A stretch of DNA of 64,000 bases from Isoetes taiwanensis (lineage: Eukaryota > Streptophyta > Lycopodiopsida > Isoetales > Isoetaceae): assembly GCA_021234155.1 (NCBI GenBank), contig JAJEKV010000310.1, forward strand, positions 186,001 through 250,000, given 5' to 3'. Of the stretch, positions 31,214 through 44,389 are shown piece after piece. The position numbers and the translations under genes are program-made. The notes under the pieces are model-generated. The model had not been told where the DNA came from. It saw only the letters and a list, made by a program, of their open reading frames with translations, and searched no databases. How positions within the stretch are numbered: position 1 is the first letter of the stretch; each line of letters opens with the position of its first letter.

Positions 31214-32330
31214 TGTGAAGTTCCCCACCAAATATATGACGCCATGGTCGTACACCTCGCGGGAAATCCCCATCCAGCCCTTCGGCCGCATCGGCCTTCC
31301 GTCTATCTCGCACGCAAGGTACCCCTAGTGCAGGAAGGGACACAAAGGTGTCTTGCGCGCAATTCCCCTTTGGGCTCCTATAACAGCGGAAGCATACACA
31401 TAATATCAGCACTAACAATAGCAATACATCCAACTATCTCGAAGGGTAGCCCATCTATACATCCATAGATACATCAAAGATGTCAACATACCATAAAATA
31501 TGAGAGCTCCTACCCCGGCTCTGACTCGTAAGGGAAGTAGACTGACGGCTAAGGGAAGTAGACTGACATCTAGCCGTCAAGATAGAGCAGACCAAGATAT
31601 AACAATGGCGGTGTTGGCTATAAACAATAGCTAGGATTGACCACTCCATCCGCCCCTCCTGTGAATACTTTGCAGACAGGCTAAATCAGGCTCTGGCGTG
31701 ACTATAACCTGCCGGAGACGTAATCCTATGGCATCACCCATTGGGACTACTCTGGGTTGCATCTCCCCAGTCCAATGAGGTAGGAAGGGTTGCATCTCCC
31801 CTTCCCAAGATCTAGTGGCTTCATGGGGCGGCTAGAGGATCGTGGCCACACAAGATCCGTACCCGACTGAACCCCCTAAAATAAGAGCCAGGCCAACACC
31901 TGCAACTCTTGAGAGTCAGGGCGATACCATTGACCCAGGAGGTGTCGGACCCATACCCGACCCACACGAAGTGAGTAGCCGCGCTCAGTAGGGACGTCCC
32001 TCCACTTTGCCACTACTAGCCCCATTGTATGGTGCTTAGTCATTCCATAGCCCCCGTAGCCAGGTGGCTTTCTATGCGCAGGCCACAACTAATATAAAAT
32101 AAGGGGTCTCTACACAAGAGGTGCAAACATAGATCAACCAACATCGTACATCATCATAAACATGATAAATAATGAAGATAACGTCTAGTCTACACACATG
32201 AATCTACCTACTTGTTAGGGTTCGAAGCCTAGATTGGGGGTTCTAGGAAGGCTCTCCTAGGTTTTAGATGATCTACCTATGAAGCTACTCTGAATACCTG
32301 CTCCAAGTCAGGAAAATTTTTAAGGGGCCT
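31214..32330 (-). mobile_element. LTR (5' LTR on minus strand), outer border uncertain
   Basis: The plus strand starts TGTGAAGTTCCCCACC at 31214, the complement of an LTR end (...CA), next to the primer site. The interior contains small duplicated words (AAGGGAAGTAGACTGAC twice near 31530 and 31550). I cannot fix the distal border; I see no second LTR copy in the window, so this may be a truncated element. Confidence 0.45.
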
Positions 32331-34650
32331 ATAATTTTGTATAAGTATAATGAATTGGCCATTCCTTGTAAAATATGCCCCCAAAATTGTAGCATGGACT
32401 GGCCATTTTTCCTATTTTTTTCTAACGTGGCTGCAACTCAATTGGTGATTTTTGAACCAAATATCTAATAATGTGTAGCTCAAATGGCGATTTTTAGTTA
32501 GAATCTTATTAAATATAGAGCTAGTTGCCCAAATATAAAAAAGTCGCTACCCTATATAAATGTGTTAAGTTACATGTTGTATAGATTTGAATTCATACCC
32601 CATGTATTTCAATAATGCACAGATTACTGGTAGGGAGAATCGAAAATCGGATGTGCCTCGACATTTGATTTTCCAAAAGAGCGGGATTATTCTTAGTTGG
32701 TAGATATATTTAGGAATAAAAATTTCTAATAATGTTGGCCCCCATAAGTGACGAATTTACGAGGGGGGCTCTTAATGAGTTAAGATTTGGCAAACTTAAG
32801 GCATTATACGATTTGGCCAAGTGGCCTAAATGGCCATTCCATAAGCATATCTAGTTCTCACTTAGGACTAAATTGGCACTAAAGTGGATACCACTCCAAT
32901 TAGCAAACATCTAATTGGCCATTCTAATATCGTAATAGACAATAAAGTGCCACGAAATGGCGAATCTACAGGTAAGTCGGTAGATAAGGCATCCTACTCA
33001 AGCCGGCCGTCGCATTTTGCCTGAACCTGTAATTTGTGGCCAAATGGCCCACCAGGGGCACTAAATTTTTCGTTGCTCCGGATGAACTTCCTCCAACTCC
33101 TGGGGTCTCCATGACTTGGCGAGTCGGGTGGTTCCTCCTCCTTCCGATGGCCTTGGCCTTGGGGCCATTTTTGTCGATTTGAGCTATATCTTGAAAGCGA
33201 GCGGTGTTGAAAGCGAATTCTAAGCGAAGAACAGGTCTCAAGGGAGGTGGTACCGAAAAGTGGCTTAGGGTTAGGGTTAGGGTACTTATAGGTTAGGGTT
33301 CCATATCATTGCCACGTGGCTCCAATGGGATATCTCCATGTGGCGGGTTCCCACTAGGGTAAGGCCATGTGGAAATGGCCTTAAGCCTAAGGTTGTCTAA
33401 GTTATGTGAATAACTTAGCCATGCTCCCTTTTCCACCCTCACTGGTGTACAAGGCTACTCAAGTAGACTTGTACGTGGCGACGGCTTTTCGAGAAATATA
33501 CGTATTTATGGCATATATATTTCGAGGAGCGTCCGCGATTGGTATCGCTTCCTCCTTGTCATTACAAGTTCTCAAATTTTCTTTCTCGAGGGATCGGGGA
33601 AGGTAGGTTGTGAAAGCACAAAGCAACAATAACGGAAACACGAGAAGCAGAGATAGTTGTTTATTTCAAAATTTCGGATGAGTTTTAGATCAAGGAATTA
33701 GCATTAGAACTGTCCAGAAGCGACCTCTGTTGGGCGACATTTGAGCTGAGCCCTTTCCCCAAGACAAACAAAGGCGGGGACTTTGTGCATTTGCTTCACG
33801 AGAGGGAAGAGTCCGAACCCGGAAGATAGACCCCAAGAACTTCACGAGGTAGCCTTTACTGGTCGGGAGGGGGGGGGGGGGAGGCATACGCTTATACCCA
33901 CCTTCGAGCGAGGTCTCCTTATCGGACCATTGAATTGCATTCAAGGACCAAGGCGTCTAGCGGTCCAAAAAATCAAAGATTGGTCCAAAGAAAACTTATC
34001 AAACTGCAAAGCCTCCTGAGGGCGACCATGTAGAAACCTAAGTATTTTGTTGTTCATGCAGTATGAGGATTTGGAATCGTGATTCGATATTGCCATGTCA
34101 TCCGAAATGCAAAAATTACCATAGGGACGAAGTTCCCCTAGACCAATTGACTACGAGTGTGTTGGGACATGAGCTAGTTTGGTGCTTCTTGGAGAAGGGG
34201 TGGTCTCTGGCCACAAAACTAAGCAAAATTATTTCTTTTTGCAATTTTTGAGCGCCTTGAAAGCTTTCTTGCTTCAGACGCGTCATGACTATCTATAAAC
34301 CACCTTTTTTACACATGTTGCAAGTTATTTGGAGGAAAACAAAACCGTACATTTTCTCAAATTAATGATTTTTTTTTTTTTTTTTTTTTATCTGTTTGAT
34401 CTCATGCATTTCATCGGGTTCAATGTCAATTATTTCATCCAGTTCCAATGATGTCGGTTCAACAAGTTTCTCATGATCCTCAACTTCTGGATATTTTGGT
34501 GTGTTTTATCAAATACAATAGCTAATCATATAATTTTTTTGGGCAACTGGATTATATTCTCTTCATCAGACCCTACTAAGAAGGCATAAATACTTCAGTT
34601 ATCAAGCTTTTTCTCAATTCTTCATCAATCAACATATAAGCAGAACAATT
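32331..34650. other. Region without recognisable gene; possible repeat relics
   Basis: A minus-strand frame at 32966-33241 (RNHPTRQVMETPG...) looks protein-like but matches nothing I know. There is a short TTAGGG-like run (33264-33283), a G-run of about 14 near 33868-33881, and a poly-T run of about 27 at 34364-34390. None supports a gene. Confidence 0.4.
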
Positions 34651-34679
34651 GTAAATTTTTCTTCACCATAATTTTAAAT

Positions 34680-34895
34680 GCGACTGGTGCACCTAGATGC
34701 TTGCCTTTCCCCTTCACTTGCGCTCTTGAACAAGCTAGATCTACTAGATCCCATAGCTTGTCCACCTTCAAGGCCAGAGTGATTTTGATCTTCTACAATT
34801 GGAATCCAAGTTCACCATCAAAGACCTCCGTGCTATTCAAGTAGGTCGGAGCTAGTCTGCTTGCCATCTTGCTCGCTTTGATACCACTACAAATA
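34680..34895 (-). mobile_element. Ty1/copia gag fragment with primer-site-like start
   Basis: The minus strand reads TGGTATCAAAGCGAGCAAG (about 34891-34873), very like a tRNA-iMet primer site, then a frame giving MASRLAPTYLNSTEVFDGEL, a one-codon stop, and KIKITLALKVDKLWDLVD (about 34785-34735). The WKIKITLALK...LWDLV pattern is the N-terminal signature of plant copia gag. No integrase or RT follows, so this is a fragment. Confidence 0.65.
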
Positions 34896-34999
34896 CTTAT
34901 GATAGATAAATGGAAACACTTACTAGGCAATTCCCAAGAGCCCAAGTCATGTTTCTTTGAGACTAGTCGCTACTCGATTTCTACGTGATGACACCAAAC

Positions 35000-36560
35000 A
35001 ATCAATTGGTCAGCTCCAATCGGCTACAACCTATCCCTTTGATTCGCACCCGTGCTCAAGATTTTCACCTATGCATACAGGAATACCTCATATGCATGCA
35101 AGGTGGCCCTAACAAGTCAGAGAAAGAAAAGAAGCAATAGTTCAAAAATATTTTGTACCCTAAATATTCTGCATATGACCCGAGAATCAAGGGAATATTT
35201 CTAGCCCCCTATACAACACCATCAAACAAGGGTTTGCCTCTTTGGGCAGCCCAAAAAGCTATGCACAAATAAGTATAGGGGATATCACCAATAAAGAACC
35301 ATAATTGTGGACCATAAAATGGAACAAATTTTCTAGCAGATCAAGACAAAACTATTTTCTCAACTAGACTATTGAATGGTGGGGAAGAAAATGGGGTCAA
35401 TCTTGATCATCCAATATCGTTCCACAATAGGGTATTTGAGCGATGCTTAATCTTTATAGATAGGCCCATTTTGTGAGTAAATTTCATTTTCAAAAAAGTA
35501 TTTGTAATACCTCAAAATAAGGGCTTTAGGCCATGCAATTTAATTAGCAAAGTATTTTATTTTCACATTCCCTTCATAATTCTTAAGTGGTTCATTATTC
35601 AATTGTCTTTATCTCCAACCCTTGAATACAACGTGCATCTCCTTGTATATGCATAAAGGGGCATAATCAACCTTGCAATATGAATGGCCAAGCAACAAAT
35701 CGATTCACACAACTTATGATGATACATCCTCATTACCATAAAAATCCATCCTCAAATGTTTCTACAACATTTTCACAATTACCATGGCATTAATTATTTG
35801 ATCGTAGTATACAACATGCTTGCTAAAACATGCACGACATTTGTTGCTCACTTTCGGGTGGTATTATGGCGCTCAAAACATAACATGAATAAAGCAAACA
35901 AAAACAGAATATTTTATAGGTTTCTATAACCGATGGGAATTTTTCTGAAACCATGTAATTTGGCCCAAAGTGGTGTTATGCCTTGCATATAACTAGCCTT
36001 CATAATTGAACTACTACAACCAGGGCTATAGCAATATGCCCAAAATATTGTATAACAAATGTACATATTGCATGTTCAACTCTGCTTTCTATTAAAAGCT
36101 CTTCAACTTTTAGATACGTTCAGATTAATTATCAAACGAACACTGGATCTAATCTACCTATCAAATATGAAAATGCATCGGGAGATTATCTCATTCTTCC
36201 ATTGCAACCAAAGATATCAACTTAACTTAGCTCTGCTGTTGTACGACCAGTGCGCTCATTTAAGCTCAGCTTCAACATCATAGATTTTCAAACTTAGTAC
36301 ATATATATCACTTTGTAGTTTTTTCTGCACAATATTAGCTGAAGAAGTTTTTGAAAGGAATAAATGGAAGAGGGCGTCACTCCAGACTATTCTCTTCGAG
36401 ATCGAGTGCTCCAAAGAACTAAGACTATACATTTCACAGGAGATATTTCTTTTTCAAGAAAGTTGATGCTAAGACCCAAAGACCTTAGCTGTTTCTGTGC
36501 AAATAAAACCATTAAGAAGATGTCAAGGATTACCAAATTGAAAAGCTGCCCACTGGGAAA
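35000..36560. other. Spacer; contains one dispersed-repeat end
   Basis: At about 35223-35263, AACAAGGGTTTGCCTCTTTG then GGCAGCCCAAAAAGC resembles the terminal part of the 48-kb repeat family. No gene is recognisable in the rest. Confidence 0.35.
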
Positions 36561-37330
36561 ATGTCCATTTAGGTTATTTGCTGGCTGCATCTGCAGCATG
36601 TTTCACACCTTGCCAGGTCCTCTGGGATGGTGCTTGAGCTGATTTCCATCCATGTCCAATGTATAAAGCACATAGAATGAAGGATCTTTTTTCCTGTCAA
36701 ACTGTTGTTATTATGGTCCATCACAGAGAATATTATGAATATCACCTTGCATATTTTGTTCCGAATGTGTGACATGTAGCAGGGCACGGGTATTGAGCCA
36801 CATAGCTTGTTAGTGTGGAAGTTCATCTCAACGATGTTACCTAAGCTCCCAACTTCTGCATGAATAACGGCTCTGTAAAAGCATTCTGATTTATATTCAT
36901 CTTCAAAACCTTGTTCATCTAGATAACTCCCTAGAAATGCCACCACTGAGCAGACAAAAAAAAGCCAACTAAATTGTTCTGCAAAAAACATAAATAGTAC
37001 CTTAAAGGGGAACCTATTCCCGTATTAGCTAGAAAATCTAATGGGTGCTGGCTTTTCTGGTACCAGCAAAGGTCTTCCTACCCTGTTAGATAATTCAATA
37101 AATTACCTGCTTACTAGAAGTAAATCCATAATACAAAACTCAACGTTTGCATATACAAAGAGCATGGTATCCCATTGGACCTCAATTGAAAATTACAGAA
37201 CATATTTTCCAAAATGAGACTAAAAGAATTGTATTTTGAAAGGCCTGAAGATGTGCAGTACATACGTGTTGACAAGGCTCGCAGAATTCTCCATGAGCTC
37301 CAAACTATTTCACTACTGTAAAACACATAA
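36560..37330 (-). pseudogene. Leucine-rich-repeat receptor remnant
   Basis: Minus-strand frames carry scraps of plant-type LRRs: GSLGNIVEMNFHTNKLCGSI (about 36855-36795), NNNSLTGK (about 36700) and IPEDLARCET (about 36630). A further piece at 37326-37114 (LRSNGIP) is weaker. They fit the LxxLxxLxLxxNxLxGxIP repeat of receptor-like kinases or proteins, but are separated by stops and non-LRR sequence. No kinase domain is attached. Confidence 0.45.
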
Positions 37331-37801
37331 AATATATTAGTTGAACTAACTACCTATATCTTCTGCAGTTACCAAGATATAAGAATAGATGCCGATTACG
37401 GCATATACATAAGGCAGAATGTTTGTAAAAGACGGTCCTTATTCCTTGCTCATGATGTCATTAGGCATTAAACCATATACTAATACATGGGCTATAATCT
37501 GCTTACAAATAATGGGACTCCTTAAAAACTAGACGGACATTTTCGGAAGCTTCGGCTCCCAATACGTCCATTGCCAAATTAGGGCATTCGCTCTGCCTTG
37601 ACAGGCCATCGCCCGCCGTGAAAAGTATAAATAAGCGCAAGACATTTCTTTTATTTAAAAAAAATATATAAAACAAATAAATACTATACTAGAGGCACGA
37701 TCAGTGCAATAATGTGGGAATGCTCACATGGGCTTCAACGTTTACCAAAGTGTCATTCATCATCATCATCATTATGTCCTAATTCTCATCAATTCTTCAC
37801 T

Positions 37802-39152
37802 ATGGCTTTCGCCACATATGGGTTGTCGATTCTTCTAGTTCTAAGATCTTACAGCTTACGGTCAGACTTGCCCGGCCTGGGCAAAAAATTTATACCTGCT
37901 TTATCAATTTCTACTCCCTTTTATATGCAAATCTGACATTCGACTTTTTTTGCAGGATTTTTGAGCATAGATTCGGGTGCTAACCAGTCCTATCTCGATC
38001 CTGTTACACAAATCACATGGATTGAAGATGGAAGCTATATTTCTTCTGGATCTAATGCTATACTATCTGACAATGTATCATCTGAGTTGAGGACTCTGAA
38101 GTATTTTTCCACCACCAATGCTAGTAATTGTTACATTTTGCCTGTGAAAAGTAATCTCAAGTATTATATGAGGTCAACCTTCTTGTATGGCAATTATGAT
38201 GGACTAAGTTATTGGCCTTCTTTTAATTTGTCTTTGTTTCGAGCTGGAGACACGTGGACAGATGAAATAATTGGTAGCAGCCATACGATTGATGCAATTG
38301 TGAAGGTGTCCCTAGTGTTTTCAAGCAATGAAAGCACTAGCATTAGCGTATGTTTTAATAGTGATGATATGGATCGAAATGTTCCCTTCATTTCAGCACT
38401 AGAATTAAGGACGATACCTACATCATTTTATCCCCTTGTGGGCGATGCATTTCTACATTTATGGGGCCACTATGATTTGGGTGGTTCAAATTCTATCGAT
38501 GATATAAGGTTGGTAACTACGATTTCACAAACTTGTTAATAGTCTTTCATCTTGATCTTATGATTGTTGTGTTAATAGAATCTTTCTTATCAATGTAGAT
38601 ACCCTGATGATAAATATGATAGGAAATGGGTGACATTTCTAGAAGCTCCACCCAATATGACTGTACTTATTTCCAATCTTACAGTTACTACAGATGATAT
38701 GCCAAACATGCCGCCCCCTAAGGTTATGATGTCTGCCTTTGAAGGGATCAACCTTTCTCCGGTCAATTACACCTTTGCATTGGGAGATGTTACATCCAAG
38801 CTATATGTTATATTTTACTTTATGGAGCCAAAAAACATTAGTACTACATTCATTAGAGAGTTCACTATTCATTTTCAACTTGGCAATGAAGTTGGAGAAG
38901 CCGAGGTGCTCCTAAGAGGTTTAGGTGATTGGAATGTCTACTCTCAAGCTTTTACTGCAGGTTTTGGAGGGATCTTACCCAATGCTACACTGATGGTCTC
39001 TATGGTTCCAACTAGCAATTCTTCTTTGCCAGCCATTTTAAATGCTTTAGAGATCTTTAGGTTTGATGAGCAAATTGCCCTTGTGCCGCGTCCACCAAGC
39101 CAACCACATAGTGCACAAAAGTCACCGCCATTTCGGATTCCACGTAACAGTG
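37802..39152 (+). CDS. Malectin-like receptor-kinase ectodomain gene, kinase missing
   Basis: Malectin-like ectodomains occur in LRR-VIII/CrRLK-type plant receptor kinases and bind cell-wall or peptide ligands outside the cell. A putative signal peptide (MAFATYGLSILLVLRSYSL, from 37802) precedes exon 37956-38508 and exon 38599-39152; both have good AG/GT borders and consistent phase (G|GA and AG|A), though the first intron's donor is unclear. The exons encode SIDSGANQSYLDP, CYILPVKSNLKYYMRSTFLY, GNYDGLSYWPSFNL, YPDDKYDRKWV and ALEIF, the classic di-malectin arrangement. Exon 3 ends in phase 1 at a good donor (G|GTATGT). A possible transmembrane exon starts at 40124 (GAIIEVKNYFILCINLFALL) but stops quickly. 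I find no kinase downstream, so it is truncated or a receptor-like protein. Confidence 0.7.
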
Positions 39153-39289
39153 GTATGTAACTTCAATGACTTTGATTGCTCTCATTTTTATATATTAGAA
39201 TTATTACATAGTATGCTCTCCTTGCAATTCTAACAGATTTAAGCTCTAATTTTAAATATTAAATTAAGCTCTAATAAATAAGAAGAATA

Positions 39290-39345
39290 AAATAGAATAG
39301 AATATGATTTTATCGTCCACGGAGACCAACAATATCAAATATAAG
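39290..39345 (-). mobile_element. LINE 3' terminus with pentamer tail
   Basis: On the minus strand GGTCTCCGTGGACGATAAAA is followed by a tail of TATTC-type units (plus strand AATAGAATAGAAT, about 39290-39305). The same terminus occurs near 50.09, 63.63 and 63.75 kb. Confidence 0.55.
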
Positions 39346-40489
39346 CTCTAACGTATAAAATGTTAGATGTGGGGAAGGGTCATAAATAGTGGATCATGGT
39401 CCAATAATGGACCATAGTAGAGTGGATCATTTTTTCCAATAGTGGCTGAACACAAAATTGTTATTTTAATCTCAACCATTGAATTAAGTGAGTACAAAAG
39501 ATGGATTCAATCTTAATCTAATCTTGATCCACAATAGGGTTTTGAATGATATCGTTTCATGTAGAGATTTCATGGGCTATATGTACCCACTTTTCTCCAA
39601 GAGAAGTATATGCAAATACCTCATACCAACGCTTTTAAGCCATGCATTTTAATTGAGAAGAAAAAAGTCATTTTTAATGTCTTCTTATTGACATTCGTAA
39701 GTGGCTCACTATTGACACCCGCCACTTAACGTCTTGTTTCAAACAGTGGGCTTCTCTAACAAGTGAAATTATGACTAGAGAACCAAAGCCTTAACTATTC
39801 AATGCATGGAAATCTATAATTGGAAACCCTCCACATCAGCCACATATTATAGAAACGGGATGGCTTCATTCCTACCATGGAGCAATTGTGCAAGTGGATT
39901 CAAGCAATTGCAGTGGCCTGAATGCTTTCTTCCACTTATCCATGACATAAGGCCTCCTCTTGCTAACGCTCCCCACCCTTCCAATTTATACATATATAAG
40001 TTTCTGATTAAGACATATATCGATTTTGTTCAATTCTACTAAAACAAATAAAAAACTAACTCCTTTTTTTGTATTTCATCTTATTTCCCATTTCTTACAT
40101 TGCTATATGTTGCTCATTGTAGGTGCCATTATTGAAGTGAAAAATTATTTCATACTCTGCATAAACTTGTTTGCACTTCTAATTATATGAGCAAGAGTGT
40201 ATTTCTTATTATATAAACAAGAGTGTACATTGGCCATAAAAGGGTCTTTTGTTGTCTCACAACATAAAGTTATGTTAGCTAATACTTATTGATGTTTACA
40301 CTTCTCATCAACATGCGATCTCATTCTTTTGGTGCCCTCTCGTATGGTTTGTATCTCATATAATATGTAATATGAGCCTCCTTTTTTCCTAACAAATGTA
40401 TCTTAAACCCTAACAAGTTTACCGGCTATTTACCTGCATCCTAGAATCATACCCAACTGGTTATTTGTCGATGACCGCCGGGAATGGTG

Positions 40490-41190
40490 GATGGTTTTCA
40501 TTCCTCTATAATACAAAAGTTGGAAGGCATTTCCTGATTCTGTTGAGCTTTGCACATATTCGATAATTTAGATATGCTTTTTCAGGGACTACAGAAGCTT
40601 ACATGGAGCTTAGAGTTGATCTGGCGGCCTGTGTTAGGATAAAACTAGTTTGTTGGGCTTAAATCCCTTCATTTTCTATAAAATTGGCTTTCTGTCTGTC
40701 ATGCATAGAATGCTCAGGCTTTTTGCCTACACCCCCTGCTTTTTCTTACAGAGACATACTAAATACAAGGTTTAAAATGTTATTTGGCACTAGTTTTTAA
40801 GATATGACTAAATCTGACCCAGTCTAGTTTTGCGTTTGATCTTCAACTAAAATGATGGACAAAAATCTTCTTATCCATCTGCTAGAACATTTGTTCCAGA
40901 GAGTAACTTTGCCATAATTCGACCTCAGGCTGATTTTCATGCTATATCTCAGGCAATGAAGATTCATGAAGGGCTTCATGAATCTTCATTGCGGTGGTAG
41001 CATCTTCTTGATCTACCCTAACTCTAACAAATGTATCCTAACTCTAAGAACTTTGTCGGTTCTTTATATGCATCCCGAAATTGTCCACACAACTTCCATT
41101 TCATGGTGTACATGCTAGACATGTATCATGGCAAAAATTCACGCCAAATAGAAATGACTGCCCAACTTCTATATTGATAAAGGAATGGAA
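40490..41190 (+). repeat. Segmental duplication, copy 1
   Basis: About 700 bp matching the segment at 42105-42800. Shared landmarks in order: TGGAAGGCATT, TTGTTGGGCTTAAATCCCTT, CTGTCATGC, ACATTTGTTCCAGAGAGTA, CATCTTCTTGATCTA and CCCAACTTCT. Both copies are non-coding as far as I can see. This copy holds a 19-bp palindrome absent from the other. Confidence 0.8.
40953..40992. repeat. Perfect 19-bp inverted repeat with 2-base loop
   Basis: GCAATGAAGATTCATGAAG (40953-40971), GG, then its exact reverse complement (40974-40992). It sits inside duplication copy 1 and has no counterpart in copy 2, so it arose or was lost after the duplication. Confidence 0.9.
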
Positions 41191-41419
41191 ACTGGGACAG
41201 CATTACCAATTTGTTGGTCGGGTTCTCGCGACTCAGCACATGACGGTCCAACATTTCGGTTTGTTGGTGACGGCTCCTGTGCTACAAAACCGTTTCGAGA
41301 TCCCACCAACAAACCAGGGATAGATTCTCTATGTACGAAATAAAACTTGTGGACGTATAAAGTTCAAAAATACATAATTTAGAGTAAAAAATGTATTTCT
41401 CGTATTTTTTCCTTAACGG

Positions 41420-41833
<414 letters not shown>

Positions 41834-41990
41834 GACGTTAAAAGCCTTTGTTTTGCTGCAGCGAAAAAATTCCCCGAGGCCAGAATTTTTCATGTTTTTG
41901 CCGTATTTTTCATGTTTTGCCGTATTTCATATAAAACATATGAGGTATTCAACCTATCCCCGCAACAAAATGGGAATGGTATAGTTCCTC

Positions 41991-42125
41991 CCCTTTTTTT
42001 TTTTTTTTTTGAAGGCAAGGTTGGTGGGACTTGCACCCACCCACATCTCCCGGACCCGATAGTAGCTAGTGGGTTTTGAACCCCTGTTGGGGGTATCCCA
42101 GTTTCCATTCCACTATACAATACAA
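41991..42125 (-). mobile_element. tRNA-derived SINE with A and B boxes and poly(A) tail
   Basis: Read on the minus strand: box A-like TTGTATAGTGGAA (about 42121-42109), box B-like GGGGTTCAAAACCC (about 42080-42067), a short body, CTTGCCTTC and a poly(A) run (plus strand poly-T to 41989). Spacing between the boxes (about 35 bp) fits RNA polymerase III promoters. The end CTTGCCTTCAAAA resembles LINE ends elsewhere in the window, consistent with a SINE using a LINE partner. Confidence 0.65.
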
Positions 42126-42800
42126 GAGCTGGGAGGCATTACCGAATTCGGTTGAGCTTGCATAAATGTCGCTTGTACAGAGGTTAATGGATCACCGTTG
42201 CACAAATTCGACAGTTTAGACATGCCTTTCAGAGATTAGAGAAGCTTACAAAGAGCTTAGACTTGATTCTAGCGACCTGTGCTGGATTAAAATTGTTTTG
42301 TTGGGCTTAAATCCCTTCGTTTCATATTAGATTTGCTTTCTATCTGTCATGCGTTTAATGCTCAGGATTTTTCCTGGACTGATGAGTCTTTACGTTTTTC
42401 TCACAGAGACGTAACTTACTAAATGCAAGCTTTAAAATGTTATTTAGCACTAACTTTTCGAATTTACGACTAAATCTAAATTTGGATTTTGCGTTTGATT
42501 TTTGGCTCAAAGACATCTGCTAGAACATTTGTTCCAGAGAGTAGCTTAGCCATAATCTAACCTCCGATTGATTTTCTTGCTACATTTCAACCTATCATCT
42601 TCTTTCCGGTGGCATCATCTTCTTGATCTATCCTAATACTAACCAAATCCTAACCATAATAAGTTTATCAGTTACTTATCAACATCTCGGAATCCTCCAT
42701 CCAAATTCCATTCCCTGGTGTAGATGTTGGACTGATGTCACAACTAAAATGCACCCTAGAGGGAAATGCTGGCCCAACTTCTGTATTGTATGGTTTGACA
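42105..42800 (+). repeat. Segmental duplication, copy 2
   Basis: Partner of 40490-41190, same orientation. It contains an extra segment near 42160-42205 (around TGGATCACCGTTGCAC) and lacks the 19-bp palindrome. Confidence 0.8.
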
Positions 42801-43813
42801 TGATATTATATGCTCATATGATGCATATTCTATCCTATTGTAAGAATATGATATATCTTCGTACATGATAAAATCTCTATGTGAGGCATTGTCACGTGGA
42901 GGGGCTAAAACATCTTTTGTTTGACATTTGGGCTTTGACAATGGACCCTAAGATCCTCAAAGCAAATACCACCAGAATTAAATCATTGAAACCACCATAC
43001 TTATTTTGCAAGCTATGAAGATCATAATGTAGTATCTTCTCACAACTCAAGAACTGGAGACATCAAATAGGTCAACACCATATATATAATAGAACAATAC
43101 AAATAGTTGTGCTAGCCCCAGGGGATTTACCTATATGTATTTTGGATATGGCATGTGCATTCCTAGGGTCAGGGAAAACCTCCTTATCATACGCAGAAAA
43201 CTGGCTTGATATATGCATATACTCCTTAAAATGCAATTAGACAAGTGAAATAAATGGTAAATACCCCTTATTATAAGTACAAAATAGGCAATAAACAAGG
43301 TGCTGCGCACGGAGGGTTGCCCTCCGATTTGGATCAGAATCGGTTTAGAATCGGTTTTGACAAATGACCGCATAATAGCTTTAATCCGGTGGAAGATGGA
43401 CGTCTTTTAAGCTTTAATATGTTTGTTTCTTGTTAATAGTTGCAGGAGCTTTAATCTTCACGGTTGCATCTGTTATAGCTGCCTCAGACTAAACCTCTTG
43501 CAAGATCTTCTTCCGAAATTTCCTAAGAATGGCAGAGCTCTTCAATGGCAGAGCTCTTCTTCAGAAACTTTAGATGAATGCCCACATCGGCTCCACTTCA
43601 TATTAAAGAACAACTTCAATTGATATTCTCTTGTCTTCATCTTCGCCACAACTTTTCGCCCTGTCTGCCATAGCTTCTCCTTTCTGCCATAGCTCCTCAA
43701 CCCTAGCCCGGTCTGCCATCGCTTCTCCGCCATCGCCACTGAGACGAATTTTTAAAGTGCCACGTGGCAAATTAATACTGGACGTAATTTTAGCAAACGG
43801 TTATTACGTCCTG

Positions 43814-43964
43814 TAATTTCCACCAGTCGGGCATTACGCCTGTAAAGTCCTGGCGGCGCCGCCAAACTCGGCGGCGCACTTGTGGCTCCGCCGCTCGTTT
43901 GCCGCCTCGTTTGGAGGAGCCTCCAGGACTTTACAGGGCGTAATGGCCCTCCTGGTGGAAATTA
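43814..43964. mobile_element. Foldback/MITE element with GC-rich centre
   Basis: TAATTTCCACCAGTCGGGCA... (43814-43853) pairs with the segment 43923-43964, whose reverse complement reads TAATTTCCACCAGGAGGGCC..., giving arms of about 40 bp with few mismatches. The centre (GGCGGCGCCGCC..., 43854-43920) is strikingly GC-rich compared with the AT-rich surroundings. I see no clear target duplication. Confidence 0.75.
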
Positions 43965-43977
43965 CCTAGTACATCAT

Positions 43978-44385
43978 TCACATCAAGTGTGGCCATTGCG
44001 ATGAACTTGCCGAGCACGGGGATCTCAAATAAAAGGCGAACATCACCTTAGGCAGTTAGGCGCTTATGGCCCGCAAGTTCAACTCAAAATTTCCTTCTGA
44101 AATTTAAAGGTGAGTGAAATGTCAACTTCCACTGCGTTAACTTCACCAAAAATAGAAACCAGAAATATCGTCAAAACATTGAAATCACAACCCGACAAGC
44201 AACCAACATGGAAAAAATATGGATGAATCCACAAGAAAATACAGGAACGAAATAACCAATATAAATTGCCGATGTCATCTAAGCATCCTTCACATGAAGT
44301 GTGGTCATTGCGATGAACTTGCCAAGCACGTGGATCTCAAATAGAAGAAGAAGAAGAAGATCACCTCAGGCAGTTAGGGAATGCC
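43978..44385 (+). repeat. Direct repeat, 312-bp spacing
   Basis: TCACATCAAGTGTGGCCATT at 43978 recurs as TCACATGAAGTGTGGTCATT at 44290, followed in both by GCGATGAACTTGCC, GATCTCAAATA and CAGTTAGG. The second copy contains a GAA microsatellite (44344-44361). Confidence 0.75.
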
Positions 44386-44389
44386 ATCA

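Noticed and set aside
33264-33283. TTAGGG repeats, possible telomeric sequence
   Set aside because: Only three or four units in a row; too short to be more than chance or a small relic.
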